Positions 18,070 to 26,257 of a stretch of 37,406 nt of DNA are shown in pieces (position 1 is the first letter of the stretch; each line of letters opens with the position of its first letter). The translations under genes and the position numbers were made by a program. The stretch spans positions 1-37,406 of the forward strand of contig NZ_NOIF01000028.1 of NCBI RefSeq assembly GCF_002265265.1, written 5' to 3'. Below the pieces are notes generated by a model, which was given only the letters and a program-made list of their open reading frames with translations, made no database searches and had not been told where the DNA came from. The DNA comes from Photobacterium sanguinicancri (GTDB lineage Bacteria; Pseudomonadota; Gammaproteobacteria; Enterobacterales; Vibrionaceae).

Positions 18070-19452
18070 ATGTCTGAGAATAGTTCGATTCATCATGAAT
18101 CCACAGTTGTAGAAGAAGACACATCTCGTAAAGGCGGGTTGGATGGATATTTTAAAATTTCCCAACGCGGTAGTAGCGTAAAACAAGAAGTGGTCGCTGG
18201 TTTGACGACATTTCTGGCAATGGTGTATTCGGTCATTGTAGTGCCGAGTATGCTGGGTGCAGCTGGATTTAACCAAGGGGCGGTGTTTATTGCTACTTGT
18301 CTAGTTGCTGCGTTTGGTTCACTGCTAATGGGGCTTTGGGCAAACTTGCCGATGGCTATTGGTTGTGCGATCTCCCTTACCGCGTTTACCGCATTTAGTT
18401 TGGTGTTAGGGCAGGGGATCAGTATTCCCGTAGCACTAGGTGCCGTGTTCTTAATGGGGGTAGTGTTCACAGCTATTACCGTCACGGGTGTGCGCCAATG
18501 GATATTGACTAACTTGCCTTCAGGAATTGCGCACGGAACGGGTATCGGGATTGGTTTGTTTTTGCTACTGATTGCGGCTAATGGTGTTGGTTTGGTGGTG
18601 CAAAACCCTCATGCAGGCCTACCTGTCGCATTGGGTGAGTTCACTTCGTTACCTGTCTTGATGTCGATTGTTGGTCTAGCCGCAATTTTCGGTCTTGAGA
18701 AGCGTCAAGTTCCCGGTGGTATTCTGCTGGTGATTGTTGCTATTTCTATCTTCGGCCTGATATTCGATCCTAACGTGACTTACCAAGGCCTGTTTGCGAT
18801 GCCATCGTTTGGTGGGGAAGGTGAGTCGTTATTGGGTACCATGGATATTATGGGGGCATTGAATCCCGTTGTGATCCCAAGTGTGTTGGCATTGGTGATG
18901 ACGGCTATTTTTGATGCAACTGGTACTATCCGTGCCGTTGCTGGTCAGGCGAAACTATTGGATAAAGACGGTCAAATCATTGATGGTGGTAAAGCACTAA
19001 CTTCAGATTCCGTTAGTAGTATTTTTGCTGGCTTTGTTGGTGGAGCACCTGCAGCTGTGTATATCGAATCAGCAGCAGGTACTGCCGCTGGTGGTAAAAC
19101 TGGCCTGACTGCAACGGTTGTTGGTGGCCTGTTTGTATTACTACTGTTCTTGTCGCCACTGAGTTATTTGGTCCCAGCTTACGCTACGGCGCCAGCTTTG
19201 ATGTACGTTGGTCTGCTAATGATGAGCAACGTAAGCAAGTTGGATATGGCTGACTCAGTCGATGCGCTATCTGGCCTTATGTGCGCAGTATTTATTGTAC
19301 TAACAGGTAATATCGTTACTGGTATTATGCTTGGCTTTGGTTCTTTGGTGATTGGTCGAGTAGTTTCTGGTGAGGCGAAACGCTTGAATGTCGGAACCGT
19401 CATCATTGCCATTGTGTTGGTCGCCTTCTACGCAGGAGGTTGGGCAATTTAG
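18070..19452 (+). CDS. ghxQ: guanine/hypoxanthine permease, AzgA-type NCS2 transporter
   Basis: This 460-residue inner-membrane protein matches E. coli GhxQ (YgfQ, 455 residues) nearly end to end. Shared hallmarks include [15 protein letters not shown] in the first helix, [35 protein letters not shown] and [19 protein letters not shown]. It imports guanine and hypoxanthine by proton symport, supplying GuaD. The ATG at 18070 has AAGGA about 8 bases upstream. The gene has its own promoter with a PurR box and a long structured leader, unlike the sigma-54-controlled catabolic genes around it. It converges with the activator gene at 19685. Confidence 0.95.
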   Translation: MSENSSIHHESTVVEEDTSRKGGLDGYFKISQRGSSVKQEVVAGLTTFLAMVYSVIVVPSMLGAAGFNQGAVFIATCLVAAFGSLLMGLWANLPMAIGCAISLTAFTAFSLVLGQGISIPVALGAVFLMGVVFTAITVTGVRQWILTNLPSGIAHGTGIGIGLFLLLIAANGVGLVVQNPHAGLPVALGEFTSLPVLMSIVGLAAIFGLEKRQVPGGILLVIVAISIFGLIFDPNVTYQGLFAMPSFGGEGESLLGTMDIMGALNPVVIPSVLALVMTAIFDATGTIRAVAGQAKLLDKDGQIIDGGKALTSDSVSSIFAGFVGGAPAAVYIESAAGTAAGGKTGLTATVVGGLFVLLLFLSPLSYLVPAYATAPALMYVGLLMMSNVSKLDMADSVDALSGLMCAVFIVLTGNIVTGIMLGFGSLVIGRVVSGEAKRLNVGTVIIAIVLVAFYAGGWAI

Positions 19453-19462
19453 TTTTGACTAT

Positions 19463-19549
19463 GCTCCCTTTAGTTGCTGCCATAGTAAAAGTAGGCAGCA
19501 ACTGAAGGAGCTTATAAAAGCTGATGAGATCTACCCCCCAGCTTTTATA
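19463..19549. terminator. two hairpins between convergent ghxQ and ygeV-like genes
   Basis: The first hairpin (19463-19511) has a stem of about 18 pairs, with one bulge and a G-U pair, around the sequence TTGCTGCC/GGCAGCAA. The second pairs TATAAAAGCTG (19513-19523) perfectly with CAGCTTTTATA (19539-19549). Their position 11 bases after the ghxQ stop suggests termination, although neither has a classical long T tract. Beyond them, CCAAGG/CCTTGG (about 19562-19578) adds a small hairpin. Confidence 0.5.
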
Positions 19550-19627
19550 TCGTGATCTAATCCAAGGCCCCCCCTTGGTGAACAGTAATCTTACCTGATA
19601 CCTTACTCATTGTTGGTATCCATAGTG

Positions 19628-19667
19628 AGTGGCTATGCTAAGTGGCTTATGGTGACTGGCTATGGTG
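19628..19667. repeat. three 13-14-bp tandem repeats
   Basis: Units AGTGGCTATGCTA, AGTGGCTTATGGTG and ACTGGCTATGGTG lie in direct succession just past the 3' end of the activator gene. Confidence 0.6.
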
Positions 19668-19684
19668 TGTCACCAGCCATTGAA

Positions 19685-21442
19685 TCAAGAGGTTCTATGG
19701 TTATTGAGCTCGTATTTTTTGATTTTACGATACAAGGTTGCAATACCAATCCCTAGCTCTTCGGCTACCATTTTGCGGTTACCAAGACGATATATCGCTT
19801 CCTCAATACGGTTCCTTTCCATATCTTCTAAGCTCATCGAGTAATCATCGTTATAGGCTTCCTCAGGGCATGCAACTTCTGGTGCTTGCTCAAAATGTGG
19901 AGGAAGCAAGTCAATGTCGATTTGGTCACCTTCAGGTACGATGTTGACAAGATATTCAATTAAATTGCTGAGCTCTCGTACATTTCCCGGCCAATGATAG
20001 ACATTAAGGCGACGCATCGCTTCTGCACTTATTCCTGGGTAGACCACGCCGATTTTTTGGGTGTGATACTCAAGAAAGTAGTTAGTCAGCAATGCTATAT
20101 CACCTTCTCGTTCCCTTAACGGTGGCAGTTGAAAAGGGATCACGTTAAGGCGGTAATACAAATCCTCTCGGAATTTATTAGTCGCAATCATTTCTTGGAA
20201 ATTATGATTGGTAGCGGAAATAATCCTGATATCCACCGGAACAGCATTATTTGAGCCTATTGGCATTACTTTTCGCTCTTCCAGTACACGTAGTAGCTTC
20301 GCCTGTAGAGTCATTGGCATGTCGCCAATTTCATCAAGAAAGAGGGTTCCTTTGTTAGCGGCTTGGATCAAGCCGTTTTTGCCCTTATTCGAGGCGCCAG
20401 TAAATGCTCCTTTAACATAACCAAACAATTCACTTTCTAGCAAGGGCTCAGGAATCGCGGCACAGTTGATGGCAATAAATGGTGATTGGCTTCGATCACT
20501 GAGGTTATGTACTGCATTTGCAATGACCTCTTTACCTGTACCGCTTTCACCATTAATCAGAACGCTCGAAGGGCTGCTGGCAACGCGAGTAATCATCTTT
20601 TTGAGTTGGCGCATCTTGGTTGATTCACCAATGACAGTACTGAGTAGGGAGCCATGATCTTGAATCATAAAATCGCTATTGGGTTGATGGTAAGCCATCA
20701 AAAATAATTGCTGTCCCTGTGTGTTATAAAACTGCCCAACAATTAATTTTTGCCATTCACCTTGTGAAATAATATGTTGTTGATGGCTTTTTATTTCATT
20801 ATTGTGAAGTGACAACGATCGAATTTTAATTTCAAGGTCATATAAAGCGTCCTGCTTTATATTTAAGTTATTAAGTGCTGGCTGGTTACCGTATTTTACT
20901 CGGTTGTTTTCATCGAGCACTAATACGCCTTGGTCCATGTTTTCAATAAGATGAGTAAACACCTCGTCAAGACCTTTATTTTTACTATTCTTTTCGACAA
21001 CTTTGGAGACAACTATTTGCGCTATGTGTTTAACGTAGTCTGAGAAAAGCTGGACATTATCCTTGATTCTTTCTCGTGAATCTTCAGTGAATGCGACAAG
21101 ACTGATCACGCCTAAACATCGATCTTCGATCATGATTGGTACACCAAGGAAGGCCATTTCACGACAAGAACTTTTGTTGTTACACCCTTCACACAAAGGA
21201 TCTGTTCTCGATTTAACTACAACCTTTTCTTCATTTGTTTCAATGATATACCTGAAGATTCTTGAGCTTGTATTTAGCTTTTTGCCAAAAAACTTACTGT
21301 AGGGACCTGTGCCTGCAATTCTAACCAAATCGGCATCGACAACTTCGGCATCAATTTTTAACACGGCCGACAACATTTGGGTGAACCGAAGGATTGTTGG
21401 TTGCAACTGCATTAATTCTGAATGAGAGGTAGCATTCTGCAT
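19685..21442 (-). CDS. ygeV: sigma-54-dependent transcriptional activator (YgeV-like)
   Basis: This 585-residue enhancer-binding protein has an N-terminal GAF-like sensor (residues ~25-145) with cysteines C84, C87, C93 and C109 (CEGC-x5-C). A PAS-like segment follows at ~165-260. The AAA+ domain (~275-510) shows Walker A GESGTGKE near 297, the sigma-54 contact GAFTGA near 342 and Walker B GTLFLDEIGDM near 368. A Fis-type helix-turn-helix (VAEELGIGIATLYRKI) is at the C-terminus. ATG 21442 gives the E. coli-like N-terminus; an in-frame TTG at 21451 has a better-spaced AAGGA, so translation may start there. It is divergent from ygeW and probably activates the sigma-54 promoters at 25, 11037 and 21758. 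The inducer is unknown; a purine breakdown product is inferred. Confidence 0.88.
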   Translation of the reverse strand: MQNATSHSELMQLQPTILRFTQMLSAVLKIDAEVVDADLVRIAGTGPYSKFFGKKLNTSSRIFRYIIETNEEKVVVKSRTDPLCEGCNNKSSCREMAFLGVPIMIEDRCLGVISLVAFTEDSRERIKDNVQLFSDYVKHIAQIVVSKVVEKNSKNKGLDEVFTHLIENMDQGVLVLDENNRVKYGNQPALNNLNIKQDALYDLEIKIRSLSLHNNEIKSHQQHIISQGEWQKLIVGQFYNTQGQQLFLMAYHQPNSDFMIQDHGSLLSTVIGESTKMRQLKKMITRVASSPSSVLINGESGTGKEVIANAVHNLSDRSQSPFIAINCAAIPEPLLESELFGYVKGAFTGASNKGKNGLIQAANKGTLFLDEIGDMPMTLQAKLLRVLEERKVMPIGSNNAVPVDIRIISATNHNFQEMIATNKFREDLYYRLNVIPFQLPPLREREGDIALLTNYFLEYHTQKIGVVYPGISAEAMRRLNVYHWPGNVRELSNLIEYLVNIVPEGDQIDIDLLPPHFEQAPEVACPEEAYNDDYSMSLEDMERNRIEEAIYRLGNRKMVAEELGIGIATLYRKIKKYELNNHRTS

Positions 21443-21574
21443 ATTATTCAAACTATTCCTTTAATGATAAAATTAGCATAAATGAAAAAAAAATAGACTG
21501 TTTGGATATTTGTCCGGTTTTTCTAATTGAAAAGACCAAAATGGAATGCTTTTGTTACCAAGATCATCTTTAAA

Positions 21575-21678
21575 TATCAAAATGATATTCCATCGCTCTT
21601 ATCACTATCATTTTGGCGTAAAGAGCTGATACATCTTTGATAGTTTTTATGCTATTTAACTTCCCTTTTTTATATCAG
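21575..21678. promoter_or_regulatory. TATCA/TGATA half-site cluster upstream of ygeW
   Basis: Seven copies of TATCA or TGATA start at 21575, 21583, 21600, 21606, 21627, 21638 and 21674. The first two form the palindrome AATATCAAAATGATATT. CAAAATGATA (21578-21587) is also repeated inverted as TATCATTTTG (21606-21615). The cluster is 80-185 bases upstream of the -24 element at 21759 and resembles the cluster at 10807. Confidence 0.6.
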
Positions 21679-21757
21679 AGCACTTAATGCCTCTCACGTC
21701 CCAGTATCTATGGGGAGGGAAAGGTTATTTATAAATAATCTTCGTAGAATTTAATAT

Positions 21758-21772
21758 TGGCACAATTGTTGA
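21758..21772 (+). promoter_or_regulatory. sigma-54-like promoter of ygeW
   Basis: TGGCACAATTGTTGA has a perfect -24 element TGGCAC with GG at 21759-21760. The -12 element is TTGA instead of TTGC, with its G at 21771, the correct 12-base distance. A start near 21784 is predicted. Confidence 0.7.
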
Positions 21773-21918
21773 TTGTTACTTAGTCAAGTTCTGAATTATC
21801 TACATTTAATAACCGTATTTTATTATTGAATATTCTAGGGTCACTATCTATTAAGCGACAGCCCTGTGATGAGAAGTATTGTCAGGGACGCATAACAATT
21901 AAAACCGGGAAGGAAAAT

Positions 21919-23106
21919 ATGAAGAGCATCAATGAACTAATCAAGGAAATTAATGAGCTAAAATCTGAATTACACGACAAAGACTTTTTATTGACGTGGG
22001 AGCAAACACCGGAAGAGCTTGAGCGTGTTCTGAAAACAGCCCAAGCACTAAAAGCTATGCGTCAGGAAAATATTTCAACTAACGTGTTTAACAATGGTCT
22101 TGGCATTTCTCTCTTCCGCGATAACTCAACGCGTACCCGTTTCTCATATGCATCAGCGATCAACATGCTAGGGCTTGCTCAACAGGATTTGGATGAAGGT
22201 AAATCTCAAATCGCCCATGGTGAAACCGTTCGTGAAACCGCCAATATGATTTCTTTCTGTGCTGATGCTATCGGCATTCGTGATGATATGTACTTAGGGG
22301 CAGGGAATGCCTACATGCGTGAGGTTGGTGCTGCATTAGATGATGGCGTCAAAGAAGGTGTGTTACCTCATCGTCCTGCACTTGTTAACCTACAGTGCGA
22401 TATCGACCACCCAACCCAGTCTATGGCTGATTTGGCATGGTTGGAAGAACACTTCGGTAGCTTAGAAGAGTTGAGAGGCAAGAAAATTGCGATGACATGG
22501 GCTTATTCACCTAGCTACGGTAAACCATTGTCTGTACCTCAGGGCATTATCGGTCTGATGACCCGCTTTGGGATGGACGTGACGCTAGCGCATCCTGAAG
22601 GTTATGACCTTATACCTGAAGTGGTTGAAGAAGCACGTAAGAATGCAGAAGCATCTGGCGGTAGTTTCACGCAAGTTGCCAGCATGGAAGAAGCATTCAA
22701 AGATGCTGACATCGTGTATCCAAAATCTTGGGCGCCTTACCAAGTGATGGGGCGTCGTACTGAGTTGTTACGCGCTAACGATCATGATGGCTTGAAAGCA
22801 CTGGAACAAGAATGTTTGGCGCAGAATGCCAACCATAAAGATTGGCACTGTACTGAAGAAATGATGAAGCTAACCAAAGCGGGTGAAGCATTGTACATGC
22901 ACTGCTTACCTGCAGATATTACTGGTGTGTCTTGTGAAGCAGGCGAAGTGGCAGAGTCGGTATTTGAGAAGTACCGTATTGAAACTTATAAGGAAGCCAG
23001 CTGGAAGCCATATGTGATTGCGGCAATGATCATGAACCGTAAATACCAAGAGCCTGGACTCATCCTACAAGAGCTACTGGATGATGCGAAGAAGCGTGTT
23101 AAATAA
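21919..23106 (+). CDS. ygeW: knotted carbamoyltransferase YgeW
   Basis: This 395-residue protein is highly similar to E. coli YgeW (396 residues), a transcarbamylase-fold enzyme of unresolved substrate. The carbamoyl-phosphate-binding motif STRTR occurs in FRDNSTRTRFSYASA near residue 75, HPTQSMADL near 165 and the HCLPADI motif near 333. ATG 21919 with GGAAGG upstream gives MKSINELIKEIN, matching E. coli; the reading frame extends upstream to a TTG at 21826 but without support. It is first in the ygeW-dpaL-ygeY-hyuA operon. Phosphorolysis of a ureido intermediate from purine breakdown to carbamoyl phosphate is a reasonable inference; no carbamate kinase gene is present in the window. Confidence 0.95.
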   Translation: MKSINELIKEINELKSELHDKDFLLTWEQTPEELERVLKTAQALKAMRQENISTNVFNNGLGISLFRDNSTRTRFSYASAINMLGLAQQDLDEGKSQIAHGETVRETANMISFCADAIGIRDDMYLGAGNAYMREVGAALDDGVKEGVLPHRPALVNLQCDIDHPTQSMADLAWLEEHFGSLEELRGKKIAMTWAYSPSYGKPLSVPQGIIGLMTRFGMDVTLAHPEGYDLIPEVVEEARKNAEASGGSFTQVASMEEAFKDADIVYPKSWAPYQVMGRRTELLRANDHDGLKALEQECLAQNANHKDWHCTEEMMKLTKAGEALYMHCLPADITGVSCEAGEVAESVFEKYRIETYKEASWKPYVIAAMIMNRKYQEPGLILQELLDDAKKRVK

Positions 23107-23208
23107 CGCAGTCGGATAACGAACCTTCACCTGCCTAACGATACTTTTCAGGTGTTCGCTGGGCAGGGAAACACCTAATCAAACTATTTGTTTTATGTAA
23201 GTCTACTC

Positions 23209-23287
23209 GCGGGGGGAACCCCATAGGTTATTGAATATAGCTTATTGAATCTAGGTTCTTGAATCTAGGCTATTGAATAACCCCCGC
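23209..23287 (+). other. long inverted repeat enclosing the tandem repeats before dpaL
   Basis: GCGGGGG (23209-23215) can pair with CCCCCGC (23281-23287), and GGTTATT (23226-23232) with AATAACC (23276-23282, sharing two bases with the outer arm). A pyrimidine-rich stretch with T runs follows, so an attenuator or mRNA-processing element is possible. Confidence 0.4.
23225..23280 (+). repeat. four 14-bp tandem repeats upstream of dpaL
   Basis: Four consecutive units of the form AGGTTATTGAATCT occupy 23225-23238, 23239-23252, 23253-23266 and 23267-23280, differing at a few positions each. Confidence 0.85.
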
Positions 23288-23320
23288 CTTTTCTTTCTCT
23301 TATTTTTATGAGGTATGGTC

Positions 23321-24523
23321 GTGTCTACGTTCACTCTAAAAATGGAGATCGCCGATAACCGCCACTATAACGGTCAGCTTTCTCCACTATTCACCGCCAT
23401 CGAGGCGGAAAAAGCCCGTGCATTCCACCAAGCGGTGGAAGGATATCAACCCACACCATTACATTCCCTTGACTACCTAGCTAATGTAATTGGTGTAGAA
23501 AAAATCTTAGTCAAAGATGAAGCCTACCGCTTCGATTTGAGTGCATTCAAAATGCTAGGAGGGGCTTATGCTATTGCCCGTCTGCTGTGTGATGAGTTCA
23601 AGCTCGATATCAATGCTTTTGATTTCGCTAAACTAAAAAACGATATTACAGAAAAAATGACTTTCGCAACGGCAACCGATGGTAACCATGGTCGTGGTGT
23701 TGCGTGGGCAGCCAATAAGCTCGGTCAGAATGCCGTCGTGTACATGCCAAAAGGCGCAGCAGATGAGCGAGTGAATAATATCAGAGCCTTGGGTGCTGAA
23801 TGTATTGTCACCGACATGAATTATGACGATACCGTTCGCCTTGCCATTAAAACAGCGAATGAAAACGGCTGGAAAGTGGTGCAAGACACAGCATGGGAAG
23901 GGTATACCGAAATTCCTACTTGGATCATGCAAGGTTACACCACCATGGCGGCAGAAGCTGTTGATCAAATGACAGCCATGGCTGTTGAACGTCCGACGCA
24001 TGTTTTCCTTCAAGCCGGTGTTGGTGCGATGGCTGGTGGTGTGCTTGGCTACCTTTGTGACCAGTATGGTCCTGATAACTTGCACTCTGTAGTTATCGAG
24101 CCAGATAACGCTGACTGTATCTACCGTTCAGGTATCAGTGAGAAGGGTGAAATGGTCAATGTTAATGGTGATCTTGAAACCATCATGGTTGGCTTGGCCT
24201 GCGGTGAGCCGAATCCTATTGGTTGGCCAGTACTTCGTGATTGTTCTACCCAGTTTGTTTCTTGCCAAGACAGTGTTGCGGCACTCGGTATGCGAGTTCT
24301 CGGCAACCCACAAGGTAGCGACCCAAGGATTGTTTCTGGTGAGTCTGGTGCCGTAGGGGCTGGTTTGCTTGCCGCTGTGCATTTTCACCCAGAAAAAGAA
24401 CAATTGATGGCAAAGCTAGGCCTCAATAAAGATTCTGTGGTGCTCCTAATTAATACCGAAGGCGATACCGACCCTGTCCATTATCGTGAAGTGGTATGGG
24501 GCGGTAAGCATCAAACGATTTGA
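23321..24523 (+). CDS. dpaL: diaminopropionate ammonia-lyase
   Basis: This 400-residue PLP enzyme matches E. coli YgeX/DpaL (398 residues) and converts 2,3-diaminopropionate to pyruvate and two ammonia. The PLP lysine is K77 in SAFKMLGGAYA, the same number as in E. coli. The catalytic aspartate is in ATDGNHGRG near residue 120, and the glycine-rich phosphate loop QAGVGAMAGG is present. GTG 23321 is preferred because GAGG (23310-23313) is 7 bases upstream and the product opens MSTFTLKMEIADN, aligning without offset; ATG 23315 is in frame but lies almost on the SD. It sits between ygeW and ygeY and probably makes the pyruvate end product of the pathway. Confidence 0.95.
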   Translation: MSTFTLKMEIADNRHYNGQLSPLFTAIEAEKARAFHQAVEGYQPTPLHSLDYLANVIGVEKILVKDEAYRFDLSAFKMLGGAYAIARLLCDEFKLDINAFDFAKLKNDITEKMTFATATDGNHGRGVAWAANKLGQNAVVYMPKGAADERVNNIRALGAECIVTDMNYDDTVRLAIKTANENGWKVVQDTAWEGYTEIPTWIMQGYTTMAAEAVDQMTAMAVERPTHVFLQAGVGAMAGGVLGYLCDQYGPDNLHSVVIEPDNADCIYRSGISEKGEMVNVNGDLETIMVGLACGEPNPIGWPVLRDCSTQFVSCQDSVAALGMRVLGNPQGSDPRIVSGESGAVGAGLLAAVHFHPEKEQLMAKLGLNKDSVVLLINTEGDTDPVHYREVVWGGKHQTI

Positions 24524-24528
24524 GTTTT

Positions 24529-24610
24529 GCTAGTTAGTTAATAGCGGTATGAAAGCGTTTATTGATGTTTATTATCCTCGCGCTTTCTCTTTGCTCTGAC
24601 ACTAACTAGC
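24529..24610 (+). other. nested inverted repeats in the dpaL-ygeY spacer
   Basis: The outer arms GCTAGTTAGT (24529-24538) and ACTAACTAGC (24601-24610) are perfect over ten bases. The inner arms GAAAGCG (24551-24557) and CGCTTTC (24581-24587) are perfect over seven. Together they form a two-tier hairpin beginning about six bases after the dpaL stop. No T tract follows, so it may protect the upstream mRNA end rather than terminate. Confidence 0.6.
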
Positions 24611-24705
24611 GTCACTGAATGATTAAAAAATTAATACACCCAAATTTCAAATTTAGCGTCGTGTCAGCGTCATCAAAAAGGCAGGATGCCGTGAAAATCG
24701 ATCAT

Positions 24706-24731
24706 ACCGAGTGTGATGACCACCGCTCGGT
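24706..24731 (+). promoter_or_regulatory. hairpin next to the ygeY ribosome site
   Basis: ACCGAG (24706-24711) pairs with CTCGGT (24726-24731), leaving a 14-base loop. The SD AAGGAG (24734-24739) begins three bases later, so the stem could modulate translation of ygeY. Confidence 0.4.
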
Positions 24732-24746
24732 TCAAGGAGAATTATA

Positions 24747-25958
24747 ATGAATATTCCATTCACTCAAGTACTGGACAAAGCCCAAGAATACAAAGCGGAT
24801 ATGACTCGCTTCCTTCGTGACATGATTGCGATTCCAAGTGAAAGTTGTAACGAAGAAAAAGTCGTTTTACGCATTAAAGAAGAGATGGAAAAAGTCGGCT
24901 TTGACAAGGTTGAAATCGACCCAATGGGTAACGTACTAGGTTGGATTGGTCATGGTCCTCATCTCATTGCTATGGATGCACATATCGATACCGTGGGTAT
25001 CGGTAACATGAATAACTGGAACTTCGACCCATATGAAGGTATGGAAGATGACGAAGTGATCGGTGGCCGTGGTGCATCGGATCAAGAAGGTGGTATGGCG
25101 TCGATGGTTTACGCCGGTAAGATAATCAAAGATCTTGGCTTGGAAGACGAATATACCTTGCTTGTGACAGGTACGGTTCAAGAAGAAGACTGTGACGGTC
25201 TTTGCTGGCAGTACATCATTCAAGAAAGCAATATCCGCCCTGAATTTGTGGTATCAACCGAACCAACAGATTGTCAGATTTATCGTGGCCAGCGTGGCCG
25301 TATGGAAATCCGAGTTGATGTTGCAGGTGTGAGCTGTCACGGCTCTGCACCAGAACGTGGTGACAACGCCATCTTTAAGATGGGCCATATGCTCAACGAC
25401 ATCGAGAAACTCTCTTCAAATCTTGGCGATGACCCATTCCTAGGGAAAGGTACATTGACCGTATCTGAAGTGTTCTACACCTCACCAAGCCGCTGTGCGG
25501 TTGCAGATAGTTGTGCAATTTCTATTGACCGTCGTTTGACTTGGGGCGAAACATGGGAAGGCGCGATCAAAGAAATCGAAGAGCTGGACTCTGTTAAAAA
25601 GTTTGGTGGTAAAGTCTCTATGTACGACTATGACCGCCCAGCCTACACTGGTTTAGTTTATCCGACAGAATGTTATTTCCCAGCTTGGGTTATTGATGAA
25701 GAGCATGTTGCGACTAAGACACTAGAAGCTTCTTACGAGTTACTGTTCGACAAAAAACCAACCGTTGATAAGTGGACCTTCTCTACTAATGGCGTTTCTA
25801 TCATGGGTCGCTATGGTATTCCTGTTATCGGTTTTGGCCCTGGTAAAGAGCCTGAAGCTCACGCGCCAAACGAGAAAACGTGGAAAGATCACTTAGTCAC
25901 TTGTGCAGCGATGTACGCTGTTATCCCTCAGATGTACTTGAGTGAACTTAAAAAATAG
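24747..25958 (+). CDS. ygeY: YgeY-family M20 metallohydrolase
   Basis: This 403-residue M20-type hydrolase has the same length as E. coli YgeY. The dinuclear metal site is visible: H79-x-D81 (MDAHIDTVG), the aspartate in [12 protein letters not shown], the tandem glutamates in VQEEDCDG, the glutamate in STEPTD and the C-terminal histidine in EAHAPNEKT. Relatives include dapE and deacylases that cleave amide or carbamoyl groups from amino acids. TIGR-style family names call it selenium-metabolism-linked because of co-occurrence with xdhD and ygfK. AAGGAG upstream supports ATG 24747. Hydrolysis of a ureido- or acyl-diaminopropionate intermediate is inferred from its position between dpaL and hyuA. 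Confidence 0.95.
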   Translation: MNIPFTQVLDKAQEYKADMTRFLRDMIAIPSESCNEEKVVLRIKEEMEKVGFDKVEIDPMGNVLGWIGHGPHLIAMDAHIDTVGIGNMNNWNFDPYEGMEDDEVIGGRGASDQEGGMASMVYAGKIIKDLGLEDEYTLLVTGTVQEEDCDGLCWQYIIQESNIRPEFVVSTEPTDCQIYRGQRGRMEIRVDVAGVSCHGSAPERGDNAIFKMGHMLNDIEKLSSNLGDDPFLGKGTLTVSEVFYTSPSRCAVADSCAISIDRRLTWGETWEGAIKEIEELDSVKKFGGKVSMYDYDRPAYTGLVYPTECYFPAWVIDEEHVATKTLEASYELLFDKKPTVDKWTFSTNGVSIMGRYGIPVIGFGPGKEPEAHAPNEKTWKDHLVTCAAMYAVIPQMYLSELKK

Positions 25959-26167
25959 TTTTTGTAACGACAGAAGGAGGATATCAAGCTCTGCTTATTC
26001 CTCCTTTCCATCCTGGGGACGTTGGCAACATCTCACTCAGGATGGATTTCTTGTCTGTAACGCGGATGCTTTCTGTTTCTTTTGTCCATTAATGTGAGTC
26101 AATGTTTTAACGGGCAAAAGAAAGAGTAATGTGAACCAATCCTTAATTGAGTTTGCTGTAAGGCCAA

Positions 26168-26231
26168 TTTTAGTTGACCACTATTTTAGTTGACCACTAT
26201 TTTAATTGACCACTACTTTAATTGACCGCGA
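26168..26231 (+). repeat. four 16-bp tandem repeats upstream of hyuA
   Basis: Units TTTTAGTTGACCACTA (26168-26183, 26184-26199), TTTTAATTGACCACTA (26200-26215) and the diverged CTTTAATTGACCGCGA (26216-26231) abut the hyuA ribosome site. The rest of the 299-base ygeY-hyuA gap has no clear promoter; an AGGAGGATATCAAGC stretch near 25976 has GG/GC spacing but a poor sigma-54 match. Confidence 0.9.
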
Positions 26232-26257
26232 CAAAGAGTAAATCGAAGGAAGATAAT

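Larger units (their letters stand above)
21443..21918. other. divergent control region between the activator and ygeW
   Basis: No gene is visible in these 476 bases. The region holds the half-site cluster (21575-21678), the sigma-54-like promoter (21758-21772) and a leader of about 135 bases. That leader contains a hairpin: CCCTG (21862-21866) with CAGGG (21883-21887), extended by GCG (21855-21857) with CGC (21889-21891). Confidence 0.6.

Noticed and set aside
17915-18112. A 65-codon GTG-initiated ORF in the ghxQ leader overlapping the ghxQ start
   Set aside because: It lacks a ribosome site, has no recognisable domain and coincides with the helices of the leader; an RNA explanation fits better.
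23225-23280. The 14-bp repeats before dpaL as a CRISPR array
   Set aside because: Units are contiguous with no spacers, too short, and there are no cas genes.
25975-25995. AGGAGGATATCAAGC upstream of hyuA as a sigma-54 promoter
   Set aside because: Only the GG/GC spacing fits; the TGGC and TTGC contexts are absent, and the site is about 270 bases from the gene.
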